NCBI GenBank assembly: GCA_022711695.1
Contig: JAKLEJ010000037.1
Span: 1-14,518, forward strand
Origin: Verrucomicrobiota bacterium
GTDB taxonomy: Bacteria; Verrucomicrobiota; Verrucomicrobiia; Limisphaerales; JACRJZ01
DNA: 14,518 nt
Direction of reading: 5' to 3'
The notes under the pieces were generated by a model, which saw only the letters and a list, made by a program, of their open reading frames with translations, was not told the origin of the DNA and did no database searches. Below are positions 1 through 7,287 of the stretch, piece after piece. The number at the start of each line of letters is the position of its first letter. Positions within the stretch are counted from its first letter, which is position 1. The position numbers were made by a program, and so were the translations under genes.

Positions 1-2
1 CG

Positions 3-926
3 CACCGCGGCTCGGAAAACTTCTTCAATCAACTGGTGCAGGAAGCGAGGCACGGGGGCAATCCCAAGGGGTTTTCGCTGCACCGGGTGACGCTCCAGGA
101 CGCGCTGGAGCAGGGCTTCCTCTCGAGGCTCCAGCAAAAGCTGCCCGCGGACGATCCGCGGCAGGACATGGACGAGGCGGCCTATTACGATTTCATCCGG
201 GCGGGGTGTCCGGACGAGGAGACTTTCCGCGAGGAATACTGCTGCGAGCCCTCGGACGACCGCGGGGCCTTTCTTTCGCACGATCTGATCTCGAGCTGCG
301 AATACCCACCGGGCGAAAGCTGGCAGCGATTCCCGCCCTATTCGCCGCAGGCGTGTCTCTACCTGGGGGTGGATGTGGGTCGCGACCACGACCTGACGGT
401 GATCTGGGTGGGCGAGCAGGTGGAGGACGTATTCTACACGCGGGCGGTGGAGTGCCTGGAGAACGAGACGTTCGACGCGCAGGAGCGGGCGCTGAACGAG
501 TGGCTCGAACTGCCGCAGACGCAGCGGTGCTGCATCGACGCCACCGGTCTGGGCCGTCAGTTCGCCGAGCGCACCCAGCAACGGTTCGGTTCGGGACGGG
601 TGGAGGAGATCTGTTTTACCGCGCCGGTCAAGGAGCGGCTTGCCTACCCGGTGCGGGCGGCCTTCGAGGCGCGCGCGGTGCGGGTGCCGGCGGAGCCGGC
701 GCTGCGGGCCGACCTGCGGGCCGTGAAGAAGGAGACCACGGCGGGGGGCAATGTGCGCTTCAGCGCCAAGCGCAGCGGCCATGGGCACGCCGACCGGTTC
801 TGGGCGCTGGCGCTGGCCCTGCACGCCCGCGGCGGCGTGGCCGACCCGGGCCGGGCTTGCGTGTTGGAAAACGCGTCCTCGACGCGGATGCTGGCGGAGC
901 GGCGCAACCGTTCGCTGGCGGGCTAA
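3..926 (+). CDS. Phage-type terminase large subunit, 3' part with nuclease domain (partial)
   Basis: The reading frame is open from the window edge, so the start and the ATPase domain lie upstream; the GTG at 36 is only an internal codon. The visible 307 residues look like the end of the packaging ATPase followed by an RNase H-like nuclease domain. In the family this nuclease cuts concatemeric phage DNA while the ATPase pumps it into the prohead. The expected acidic residues are present: Asp in GVDVGRD (372-374), Asp in CCIDATG (537-539) and Asp in HGHADRF (792-794). The pattern fits the terminase_6C / Mu gp28-like group. No portal, capsid or tail gene follows; the next gene is a glycoside hydrolase. 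It may be the edge of a prophage lying to the left, a remnant, or a stand-alone gene. Family assignment is fairly sure; activity is not testable here. Confidence 0.8.
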   Translation, partial: HRGSENFFNQLVQEARHGGNPKGFSLHRVTLQDALEQGFLSRLQQKLPADDPRQDMDEAAYYDFIRAGCPDEETFREEYCCEPSDDRGAFLSHDLISSCEYPPGESWQRFPPYSPQACLYLGVDVGRDHDLTVIWVGEQVEDVFYTRAVECLENETFDAQERALNEWLELPQTQRCCIDATGLGRQFAERTQQRFGSGRVEEICFTAPVKERLAYPVRAAFEARAVRVPAEPALRADLRAVKKETTAGGNVRFSAKRSGHGHADRFWALALALHARGGVADPGRACVLENASSTRMLAERRNRSLAG

Positions 927-973
927 CCCGAATGCGGCCGCGAGAATACGGGTTGGGGGCTCTGTCTGCATTT

Positions 974-1054
974 GGGCCGGCCGCAGGGCGGCCCATCTGA
1001 ATCCGCTTGGCGCGGGCGGGCGTTCCGAGAACGGCGCGCACAGGACTGCGCGCC
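974..1054. repeat. REP-like palindromic intergenic element
   Basis: The stretch from 927 to 1187 has no convincing gene. It holds short hairpin-forming sequences. The strongest is a perfect 8-bp inverted repeat, GGCGCGCA (1033-1040) with TGCGCGCC (1047-1054), separated by CAGGAC. A second is GGGCCG (974-979) with CGGCCC (989-994). A weaker pair, AACCCG (925-930) with CGGGTT (949-954), overlaps the terminase stop codon and could help end transcription, but no T-run follows. I recall 'GCGCGCAGGACTGCGCGCCCTACC'-like units as common between genes in this bacterial group; only one copy is visible here, so the repetitive nature is not shown by this window. Confidence 0.4.
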
Positions 1055-1187
1055 CTACCGAAACCGCTTCGGGCGCGCCAGCCACTCCGCACATCCACTG
1101 CGCCGTCAACCGGCTGCGCGTTCGACCACGGCTGCCGCCGTTCAGCCCCGGTGGTCTTGGCGGCAGATTCCGGCGGATTCAGAGCCG

Positions 1188-1216
1188 TTGACAAGAGGGG
1201 CGGACCCCGCGACTCT
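1188..1216 (+). promoter_or_regulatory. Candidate promoter of the GH39-like gene
   Basis: A perfect -35 hexamer TTGACA (1188-1193) is followed after 17 bp by GACTCT (1211-1216), a weak -10 match. The ATG at 1225 begins 8 nt after this box, so the transcript would start at or next to the start codon and be leaderless. The -35 match is strong and the -10 is poor, hence moderate confidence. Confidence 0.45.
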
Positions 1217-1224
1217 GGGGCGCC

Positions 1225-3108
1225 ATGACACCACGCATACTCGTTGCGGCCCTGGCGGCCGCGTTGGGGCTCGCGCCGTCGGCGCAGTCCGCCTGGGTGA
1301 TGAACCGGCCGCACGACCAGCGGCAGACGCGGCCGCCGCAGACCTACTCGGAAAGCAAACCCATCCAGCCGGGCGAGGCGTGGCCCAACGACGAGAAGTT
1401 CCGGTGGCTGCGGGGCGAGTTGGAGATTCCCGAAACGCTGGGGGGCAAGCCGTCGGCGGGCGGCTGCGTGGGGCTGCGATTGAGCTGTGGGGACGGCGGC
1501 GAAGCGTGGTTCGAGGGGCAGGTGGCGGCGCGCTTCGACAACGATCATCCGGCGCTCATTCTCCTGACGACCAACGCCGCGCCGGGGGCGAAGTTCAGAG
1601 TGGACGCGCAGGTGTACGGAAAGGTCCAGGGGGGCGACCGGTTTGGCGAGGCCAGCCTGGTCTTGATCGAGCGCAAACGGGTGTGCGAACCGCTCGAGCT
1701 GACAGTGCGGCCGTCCGAGACGACGGGGGCGGTTCCCAATGGGCTGATCGGCCTGAGCCAGGGCGGCGGCATGGCCGACTACGAGGCAGCCACGGCGGCC
1801 AAACTGAAGGAGGGCGGCTTCCGTTGGTTCCGAATGGACAACGTGTTCACATCCGTCCTGAAGAAGGGGACCAACGCGCCCTGGCGCTACGACTGGGAGG
1901 ATTACGACAAGCGGCTGGACTTCCTGGCGGCCCTGGGGGCGGACGCGATCATCGCGGTGTCCTACATGCCGCAGGTGTTGGACGCGGTGACGAACCACGA
2001 ACGGCAGAGCGCGCCCAGGGACTACGGGGTCTGGGAGGAGCTGTGTTTCCAGGCGGCGCGGCGGGCGCTGGAGCGCGGGCGGCGGGTGGCGTTCTGGGAA
2101 GTGTGGAACGAGGTGAACACCGGCTGGCTCAAGCCCGGGCCGGAGGACACGGGCAGCGAGCCGTTCCGGAAGCTCTACTCGCAAGCCCTGGGCAAGGAGG
2201 CGACGGACAAAGAGGTGGTGCGGCGTTTCGAGGCCTACTGCAAACTGTACCGGGCCACCGCGCGGGGAGTGCGGCGGGCGGACCCGACGGCGGCGGTGGG
2301 CGGGCCGGCCCTGGCCAGCGGCCCCTTCGAGAACAGCGAGCGCGGCCATTGTTTTCACGGACGCGGCTTTGCGCGGGGCCTGATGCTGTGGTGCCGCCAG
2401 GAGGGGCTGCCGCTGGATTTCGTGAGCTGGCACGAGTATTTCCAGCCGCCGGAGGTTTTCGCGAAGGAAGCGGCGGAGTTCCGCGCGGGGCTGGCGCAGG
2501 TCCCCGAAATCGAGCGGGGGGTGCGCTCGCTGATGATCACCGAGTGGAACCAGGCCTGGTGGGCGGACCGGCCGCAGGACCACGAACTGGGGGCGGCCTG
2601 GGCGGCCAACTGCGTAACGCGCGCTTTCATCCCCCACCGGATCGACCGGCCCTGCTTCTTCTACGCCAAGCAGGGCGACATGAACTTCCGGGGCGACTAC
2701 AGCCTGCTGCTGAAGGACAACACCCCCAAGGCCGCCTACAACATGGCCCGAATCTTCAACGGGCTCTCGGGGCAGTGGGTCCGGGCCGAGGGCGGGGACG
2801 GCGAGGTCTCCTGCGTGGCGGCGTGGGACGAGGCCCGCGGCCGGCTGTCGGCGGTGCTGGTGAACTTCACCGACCGCTACAACATCCCGCGGCCGGTCCG
2901 CCTGGCGGTGTCGGCGCTGCCGGCGGGCTTGCGGGGCGGGGCCTGGGAGGCCTGGGTGGTGGACGCCACTCACAGCAACGCCTGGAACGATCCGCGGCAA
3001 GCGGAATTGACCCGCGTCCAGAGCGGGCGCGCCGAAGGCCCCGGGTGGTCCTGGCAGAACGTTCTGACGCCCAACTCGGTGACGCTGATCGCGGTCCGGG
3101 CGCCTTGA
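1225..3108 (+). CDS. Secreted GH39-like (clan GH-A) glycoside hydrolase
   Basis: The 627-residue protein starts with a signal peptide (about residues 1-23, ending near AQSAW). An N-terminal beta-rich region of unknown role follows (about 25-165), then a TIM-barrel from about 170 to 540 and a C-terminal beta-type segment. Clan GH-A marks are visible. FWEVWNEVN contains the probable acid/base Glu296, and MITEWNQAW contains the probable nucleophile Glu440. VGGPALA and DFVSWHEYF (His403, Glu404) are typical of GH39 beta-xylosidase/iduronidase-like enzymes. The likely role is hydrolysis of a plant or algal glycan outside the cytoplasm; the sugar cannot be told from sequence. The ATG is favoured because it gives a clean signal peptide and lies 8 nt from a candidate -10 box. 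The gene stands alone and is convergent with the PD40 gene. Clan and catalytic pair are fairly sure; the exact family is less so. Confidence 0.8.
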   Translation: MTPRILVAALAAALGLAPSAQSAWVMNRPHDQRQTRPPQTYSESKPIQPGEAWPNDEKFRWLRGELEIPETLGGKPSAGGCVGLRLSCGDGGEAWFEGQVAARFDNDHPALILLTTNAAPGAKFRVDAQVYGKVQGGDRFGEASLVLIERKRVCEPLELTVRPSETTGAVPNGLIGLSQGGGMADYEAATAAKLKEGGFRWFRMDNVFTSVLKKGTNAPWRYDWEDYDKRLDFLAALGADAIIAVSYMPQVLDAVTNHERQSAPRDYGVWEELCFQAARRALERGRRVAFWEVWNEVNTGWLKPGPEDTGSEPFRKLYSQALGKEATDKEVVRRFEAYCKLYRATARGVRRADPTAAVGGPALASGPFENSERGHCFHGRGFARGLMLWCRQEGLPLDFVSWHEYFQPPEVFAKEAAEFRAGLAQVPEIERGVRSLMITEWNQAWWADRPQDHELGAAWAANCVTRAFIPHRIDRPCFFYAKQGDMNFRGDYSLLLKDNTPKAAYNMARIFNGLSGQWVRAEGGDGEVSCVAAWDEARGRLSAVLVNFTDRYNIPRPVRLAVSALPAGLRGGAWEAWVVDATHSNAWNDPRQAELTRVQSGRAEGPGWSWQNVLTPNSVTLIAVRAP

Positions 3109-3171
3109 GGGGCATGGGCCTCTCCCGGCCTGAATCGCGCCAGGACCCCACGGAAGTCGGACTCAATCCAG

Positions 3172-4665
3172 TCAGGGGACAAACTGGTAGCTCACAAAGG
3201 CCACCTTGCGGCTGTCTGGCGACCAGGACGGCATATTGATCGTACCCTGGCCGCCGAAGAGCTTTGCCAGCGGCTCGGCTTTGCCGCCCGCCAGCGGCAG
3301 GATCCGCAGGGTGACGTCCTTGTTCTCCGGATGCCCTTTAACCTCCTTGTCGTAGGAGAGAAACACCAGCCACTTGCCGTCGGGTGAGGGATGCGGAAAC
3401 CAGTTGTTAAACTCGTCGTCGGTGACGGGCTCCTGCCGGGCACCATCCGCACGCATGCGCCAGATCTGCATGGAGCCGCCCCGTTCCGAATTGAAATAGA
3501 TCCACTGGCCGTCGGCAGAGTATTCCGGGCCGTCGTCGAGTCCCCTGGCCGTGGTCAACCGCCGCTCCTCCCCGCCGGCAGCCGGGATGGCATAGACGTC
3601 AAACTCGCCATTCCGCTCGGCGCAATAGGCCAGAGTCCGGCCGTCGGGCGACCAACCGTGCCAGTAGGAGGGCCCAAGGGGCGTGACCTGACGCGGGGCG
3701 CCGCCAGCGGCAGGCAGAATATAAATGAGCGAGCGGCGCTCGCGGGTCTGGTCGCTGATGGCCAACCATTGGCCGTCAGGCGAAAAGCCGTGGTCGTTGT
3801 TGCAGCGCAGCGCGAAGCCGGTGTCGATCGGCTCGGGTTCGCCCCCGCCCAAGGGCAGGCGAAAGAGCCGGCCGTTGCTGTTGAAGACCAGCGTGGCGCC
3901 ATCGCGCGACCAGTTCGGGGCTTCGATGTGGTTGGTCGTGACATGGGCCACGCGGCGGTCACGCGAAGCGATGGCCACGGTCTCAAGCGCGCTGATCAGC
4001 CGCGGCCGCGCCAAAGGCGGCGCGCCGCCTGCAAGTTCCAGGTTCGTGAACACGGCCCTTTCGAGGGCGTCGTTGTTGTGCGCGCACACGCCCAACCCTA
4101 CGTAGAAGGGGTCCGCCAGTTCGAGACGGAAGGTGCCGCCGGCCGGACGCAGCGGCTCACCCGGCCGCGCGATGGACATGGACACATACTTGCCGCGCTT
4201 CTCGAGGCGCAGGCGGGTGGGGGAGGAAACCGCGGACTGGATCTCATACGTGCGGGCGCCTGGCGTTTCACGGTACTGCAGCGAGGTCAGCCCGTCGCCG
4301 TGCAAGACAGCGTCCGCGTAAGCCGAATCAGGGTCAAGCGACTGCCGGACGAGCAGGCAGGCCTTGCGATGCGGATCGCCTCCCTGGCCAAGAAACCGAA
4401 TGTCCGCCGCGAGCGCGACGTCACCGGAGACCTTCTTCCAGGCGAAGTGGAAGGCGTCGTTGGTGAACCACATGTTAGCGCCGCCGCCGCTGAGGGTGTA
4501 AGCGCCGCGCGCGGGCTCGAAGACCGCAGAGCCGGCGCGCCCGGCGGCCCCCACGTCGCCGTGCTGCACGAAGAGACCAAGGCCCCCGGCTGCCGGCAAC
4601 GGCGGCGCGGAGAACCAGCCGCACAGCGCCAGGGCGGCCGCGGCCTGGATGGAAAGGCTTCGCAT
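3172..4665 (-). CDS. Secreted beta-sandwich + six-bladed PD40/TolB-like beta-propeller protein
   Basis: The 497-residue product begins with a signal peptide (MRSLSIQAAAALALCGWFSA, cleavage probably near PLPAA at 22-26). Residues about 28-212 look like a concanavalin-like beta-sandwich of the DUF1349 kind (DPDSAYADAVLHGD, FYVGLGVCAHN). Residues about 235-497 hold six WD40-like PD40 repeats, seen as NWSRDG (251), GFSPDG (293), GWSPDG (338), EYSADG (381), PHPSPDG (424) and SWSPDS (480), spaced roughly 43-56 residues. Such propellers bind ligands or partners and have no catalytic signature. Homologues are sometimes labelled 'TolB' or even 'TolR', but no Tol genes flank it and I do not infer a Tol function. 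The ATG at 4665 is chosen because it gives a signal peptide and sits 7 nt after a good -10 box; the open frame continues upstream into non-coding DNA. Possible roles are sensing or binding carbohydrate at the surface. Confidence 0.75.
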   Translation of the reverse strand: MRSLSIQAAAALALCGWFSAPPLPAAGGLGLFVQHGDVGAAGRAGSAVFEPARGAYTLSGGGANMWFTNDAFHFAWKKVSGDVALAADIRFLGQGGDPHRKACLLVRQSLDPDSAYADAVLHGDGLTSLQYRETPGARTYEIQSAVSSPTRLRLEKRGKYVSMSIARPGEPLRPAGGTFRLELADPFYVGLGVCAHNNDALERAVFTNLELAGGAPPLARPRLISALETVAIASRDRRVAHVTTNHIEAPNWSRDGATLVFNSNGRLFRLPLGGGEPEPIDTGFALRCNNDHGFSPDGQWLAISDQTRERRSLIYILPAAGGAPRQVTPLGPSYWHGWSPDGRTLAYCAERNGEFDVYAIPAAGGEERRLTTARGLDDGPEYSADGQWIYFNSERGGSMQIWRMRADGARQEPVTDDEFNNWFPHPSPDGKWLVFLSYDKEVKGHPENKDVTLRILPLAGGKAEPLAKLFGGQGTINMPSWSPDSRKVAFVSYQFVP

Positions 4666-4672
4666 GGCGCCA

Positions 4673-4701
4673 ATGATAATCGACGGATAAGGGCGCTGCA
4701 A
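4673..4701 (-). promoter_or_regulatory. Promoter candidate for the PD40 gene (leaderless)
   Basis: Read on the minus strand, TTGCAG (4701-4696) is followed after exactly 17 bp by TATCAT (4678-4673), a 5/6 match to the -10 consensus. The start codon at 4665 lies 7 nt downstream, so transcription would begin at the ATG or within a base or two of it. Confidence 0.6.
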
Positions 4702-4703
4702 GC

Positions 4704-4730
4704 GGCAGGGGCCGGAGCGGGGCCCCTGCC
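4704..4730. repeat. Perfect 10-bp inverted repeat between divergent promoters, possible operator
   Basis: GGCAGGGGCC (4704-4713) and GGCCCCTGCC (4721-4730) are perfect reverse complements around the 7-nt spacer GGAGCGG. The element begins 2 bp beyond the -35 box of the minus-strand promoter and ends 9 bp before the -35 box of the plus-strand promoter. It lies upstream of both transcripts, so it is unlikely to end either of them. A binding site for a dimeric regulator acting on both directions is the simplest reading. A terminator for stray transcription is the alternative. Confidence 0.5.
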
Positions 4731-4739
4731 ATTTTGGAG

Positions 4740-4767
4740 TTGCGCGCGGCGCGCGCATCCGTATTAT
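4740..4767 (+). promoter_or_regulatory. Promoter candidate for the pilin-DUF3344-TolQ-DUF2149-CobN run
   Basis: TTGCGC (4740-4745), 16 bp, then TATTAT (4762-4767), a 5/6 match to the -10 consensus in an otherwise very GC-rich region. The predicted transcript start near 4774 leaves about 65 nt before the GTG at 4840. The spacer contains a 7-bp palindrome TGCGCGC-GGC-GCGCGCA (4741-4757). It is the best promoter seen ahead of the operon; no comparable site was noticed in the short gaps inside it. Confidence 0.5.
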
Positions 4768-4839
4768 TCTTTGTGTTGCTCGTAGTACTGCCGGGCCCTC
4801 CGGGCCGGGCGGGCGCGGGCCGCGGATCGAAGCGCAGCC

Positions 4840-5505
4840 GTGGAACCACCGACTGAAATCCGGAAGGCCGAGGCGCGGGGCAGGACGTCCCGCGGACGAG
4901 GCGGCGCGCCCGCGCCGCGCGGGGGATTCACGCTGGTGGAACTGCTGGTGGTCATCGCCATCATCGCCATCCTGGCGGCGCTGTTGCTGCCCGCGCTGGC
5001 CCAGGCCAAACAGCGGGGCAAGCGCGCGGGGTGCCTGAACAGCCTGCGGCAGATCGGGCTGGCGGCGCAGATGTACGCGGAGGAGCACGAGAGCTATCCG
5101 CCGGCCTGGATCGACTCGAGCCTTCGCTGGATGGACCTGCTGAAACCCTGCCTCGACAAGGCGTCGGGGGTGTATCTGTGCCCGGCGGACCCGAAGAAGA
5201 TCGCGGTGTCGTGGGACGCTTCGATCCACCTGAGCTACGGCATCAACACCTTTCGGTTTGGGGACCCGGCGCACAGCTTCTGGTATGGCGTGAGGGCGGG
5301 AGCGGTGGCGCGCCCCGCGGACACCATCCTCTACGCGGACTGCACGCCCGGGAAGTACTACTGCGGGGGCGGCAGCGTCTTCAAGGAGCCGGTGCCGGAC
5401 GTGGACTACCGGCACCCGAAGAAGAGTTTCGTGGCCGTCTTTTGCGATGGCCACGTGGAATCCAAGACCAAGACCCAGCAAAGCGACTGGGACGCATCGA
5501 AGTGA
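4840..5505 (+). CDS. Type II secretion / type IV pilin-like protein with H-x-DG C-terminus
   Basis: The 221-residue protein has a basic 29-residue leader ending in GG, then the prepilin-peptidase site and hydrophobic helix: Gly29|Phe30, TLVELLVVIAIIAILAALL, with Glu34 as the conserved +5 glutamate. NSLRQIGLAAQMYAEEH follows, and near the end RHPKKSFVAVFCDGH, the H-x-DG motif of bacterial pilin-like processing-associated proteins. The spacing here is ten residues, one more than the usual H-X9-DG. Such proteins are exported, cleaved, and either join a pseudopilus or stay membrane-anchored with a large outer domain. Verrucomicrobiota carry many copies, so the specific role is unknown. The start is a GTG without a Shine-Dalgarno; no in-frame ATG gives a better leader. 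It lies 32 nt before the DUF3344 gene and may be the first gene of the operon. Confidence 0.85.
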   Translation: MEPPTEIRKAEARGRTSRGRGGAPAPRGGFTLVELLVVIAIIAILAALLLPALAQAKQRGKRAGCLNSLRQIGLAAQMYAEEHESYPPAWIDSSLRWMDLLKPCLDKASGVYLCPADPKKIAVSWDASIHLSYGINTFRFGDPAHSFWYGVRAGAVARPADTILYADCTPGKYYCGGGSVFKEPVPDVDYRHPKKSFVAVFCDGHVESKTKTQQSDWDASK

Positions 5506-5537
5506 ACCTGAGACACACCGCCGTCGGCCCTGCCGCC

Positions 5538-6722
5538 ATGACCCCCTGGACCTCCGCCCGCGCGCTCTGGCTGTGGGGCCTGGCGCTGGGGGCGGGCCTG
5601 AGCCTGTCGCCCACGCCCGCCCACGCCGGTTTTGCGGCCCAGGGCCAGGGCCTCCAGGTCGTTCTCGCGGGGGCCGCGCCCAACGGCGCGCTCTACCTGG
5701 AAACGCGGCCGACCTGGACGAACGTGGCAATCCCGGACAAGCCCTACACGGTGGACGCCTGGTTTGCGCTGCCCCGCTGCGAAACGGTGGCGGTGAGCCG
5801 CCTGGTCCTGACGGTGTGGGGCGGAACGTCCAGCTACGTCTGCCATTTGGGGGCGCGAATCAACGGAACCAATCTGCCGTTCGCGGCGCCGCTGGTTTTT
5901 GGGACCGCCAGCGACGCCAACGCCTCGTTCAGCGCCTCGCTGCCGAGCGTGTACGGGTCGGGCTCGGGCGTCTGGGCGATTGCGCTGCCCGTGCCGGGGG
6001 CAATGCTGCATCGGGACGGGGCCTCGAACCGCGTGGAACTGACGGTGACCACCCCGGACAGCTTTGACGGGCGCATCCACCAGGTGACGCTGCTGGCGGT
6101 TTATCAGGATGCCGCCCTGAACAACACCTTCGAGTATGCCATCGCCGAAGGGAGCGGGGACCTCTATCGGACCCCCGTGGCGCCCCAGGCGGACGCGCGC
6201 ACCGTGGCGCTGGGCGCGGCGAATCCGACCAACGCCGCCGCTGCCCGGTTGCACGCGCTCTACACCTACGCCGACATCGGCCAGAACGATCGGCTTTACT
6301 TCAATGGCGTTCAACTTGGCGGCGACGACGCGGCGGGCTGGGACAAAGCGGCGAGCAGCATGGACTACGGCCCCACCGCGCTAAGCTTCGACGTGCTGGG
6401 CAGTCTGGCGGCCAGCAACGCGGTCACGTTCTCCGTGTCCGCGGCGGATGTCCCGGGCACGCGGGAATCGAGCCTGCGCCCACAACTTGCAGCGCTGGAG
6501 GTGACGCGCCCGCCGGCGGCGCCGTCGCTGGCCATCGGCTTGAACGTGGTCATCGCGTGGCCCGTTTCGGCAGACACTTACCAACTGGAGCAGCGCCCCA
6601 ACGCCGATTCTGGCGCCTGGGCGGCTGTGACCAATGCCCCTGTGGTGCTCCACGGGCAGAACACCGTGATCCTTCCGCCCGGCAGCCCGCAGCAGTTTTA
6701 CCAACTGCGCAAAACCCACTGA
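5538..6722 (+). CDS. Secreted DUF3344-domain protein
   Basis: The 394-residue protein has a clear signal peptide (residues 1-30, cleavage after AHA, before GFAAQG). Residues about 40-320 match my memory of DUF3344, a beta-rich surface domain known mainly from methanogenic archaea. The shared marks are RLVLTVWGG (VWGG at 93-96), SVYGSGSGVWAIALPV, FDGRIHQVTLLAVYQD, the 'AIAEGSGDLY' segment and DRLYFNGVQLGG (251-262). The last 60 residues (AWPVSADTYQLEQRP...FYQLRK) are a bacterial add-on typical of secreted verrucomicrobial proteins. The ATG at 5538 is chosen for the signal peptide; the open frame upstream overlaps the pilin gene out of frame. It ends 8 nt before the TolQ-like gene. Function of DUF3344 is unknown; from its place I infer an outer ligand-binding partner of the CobN-like protein. 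Confidence 0.75.
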   Translation: MTPWTSARALWLWGLALGAGLSLSPTPAHAGFAAQGQGLQVVLAGAAPNGALYLETRPTWTNVAIPDKPYTVDAWFALPRCETVAVSRLVLTVWGGTSSYVCHLGARINGTNLPFAAPLVFGTASDANASFSASLPSVYGSGSGVWAIALPVPGAMLHRDGASNRVELTVTTPDSFDGRIHQVTLLAVYQDAALNNTFEYAIAEGSGDLYRTPVAPQADARTVALGAANPTNAAAARLHALYTYADIGQNDRLYFNGVQLGGDDAAGWDKAASSMDYGPTALSFDVLGSLAASNAVTFSVSAADVPGTRESSLRPQLAALEVTRPPAAPSLAIGLNVVIAWPVSADTYQLEQRPNADSGAWAAVTNAPVVLHGQNTVILPPGSPQQFYQLRKTH

Positions 6723-6730
6723 CTCCGCTC

Positions 6731-7285
6731 ATGACCGCCGTTGACCAACTCCGCGAACTTTTTCACTCGATTGCCGGCCTGCTGGTCTGGCCGGTGCTGC
6801 TGGGGCTGCTGGGGCTGGGGGCGGCGATGCTGGCGGCGCTGGGAGCTTTCCTGCGGGAAGCATGGGATCGGCGGGCGGGCCGGCTGCGGCCGCTGGAGCG
6901 GGCGCGGGCGGCGCTGGAGCAGATCGCGGCGGCGCACGCCGGCGAGGGGCTGGACCTGCGCCTGGAGGAACACCTCCAGAACACCGAGCGGGAACGATGG
7001 CGGGCGCTGGGGCGGCTGCGGCTGGCGGTGCGGGTCGGGCCGTCGCTGGGATTGATGGGCACGCTGATTCCGATGGCCGACGCGCTGCAAGGGCTGGCGG
7101 AGGGCAACCTGCCGGCGCTGGCGAGCAACATGGTGACGGCGTTTGCGGCGACGGTGATCGGGCTGAGCATCAGCGTGGCGGCCTACCTGGTGGCGGCGGC
7201 GCGGGAGAGCTGGGTGCGGGCCGACTCGCAGGCCCTGGCCTTCCACGCGGAGAGGGTTCTGCGCCAGGCTGGGGGAAAGGCCTAA
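6731..7285 (+). CDS. MotA/TolQ/ExbB-family proton channel subunit (HmuU-like)
   Basis: The 184-residue protein has the three-helix layout of ExbB/TolQ: helix 1 at about residues 14-41, a basic cytoplasmic loop (about 42-97), helix 2 in the conserved VGPSLGLMGTLIPMADAL (102-119) and helix 3 in MVTAFAATVIGLSISVAAYL (134-153). The small and hydroxyl residues lining the family's proton path have counterparts in Thr111, Thr136 and Thr141. Family members form a pentameric pore around ExbD/TolR/MotB-type partners and turn proton flow into mechanical work. Here the partner is the DUF2149 protein encoded 2 nt downstream. No TonB, TolA or flagellar gene is visible, and the CobN-like protein is the natural target. 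The ATG at 6731 starts the protein just before helix 1; the frame extends upstream only as out-of-frame overlap with the DUF3344 gene. Confidence 0.85.
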   Translation: MTAVDQLRELFHSIAGLLVWPVLLGLLGLGAAMLAALGAFLREAWDRRAGRLRPLERARAALEQIAAAHAGEGLDLRLEEHLQNTERERWRALGRLRLAVRVGPSLGLMGTLIPMADALQGLAEGNLPALASNMVTAFAATVIGLSISVAAYLVAAARESWVRADSQALAFHAERVLRQAGGKA

Positions 7286-7287
7286 GC

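Noticed and set aside
760..3000. Long minus-strand open frame of 746 codons opposite the GH39-like gene
   Set aside because: Arg/Pro/His-rich shadow of GC-rich coding DNA on the other strand; no domain pattern, and the plus strand shows a signal peptide and catalytic motifs.
3109..3171. Terminator hairpin between the convergent GH39-like and PD40 genes
   Set aside because: No stem longer than about 5 bp and no T-run found by eye.
972..3239. Plus-strand 755-codon open frame overlapping the GH39-like gene
   Set aside because: Gly/Ala/Arg-rich composition typical of a shifted frame; the 1225-3108 frame is clearly the real one.
4704..4730. Palindrome as intrinsic terminator
   Set aside because: It lies upstream of both divergent genes and no gene ends there; the short TTTT on one side is weak support.
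3391..4785. Plus-strand 464-codon open frame opposite the PD40 gene
   Set aside because: No motif and shadow composition, while the minus frame has six regular PD40 repeats and a signal peptide.
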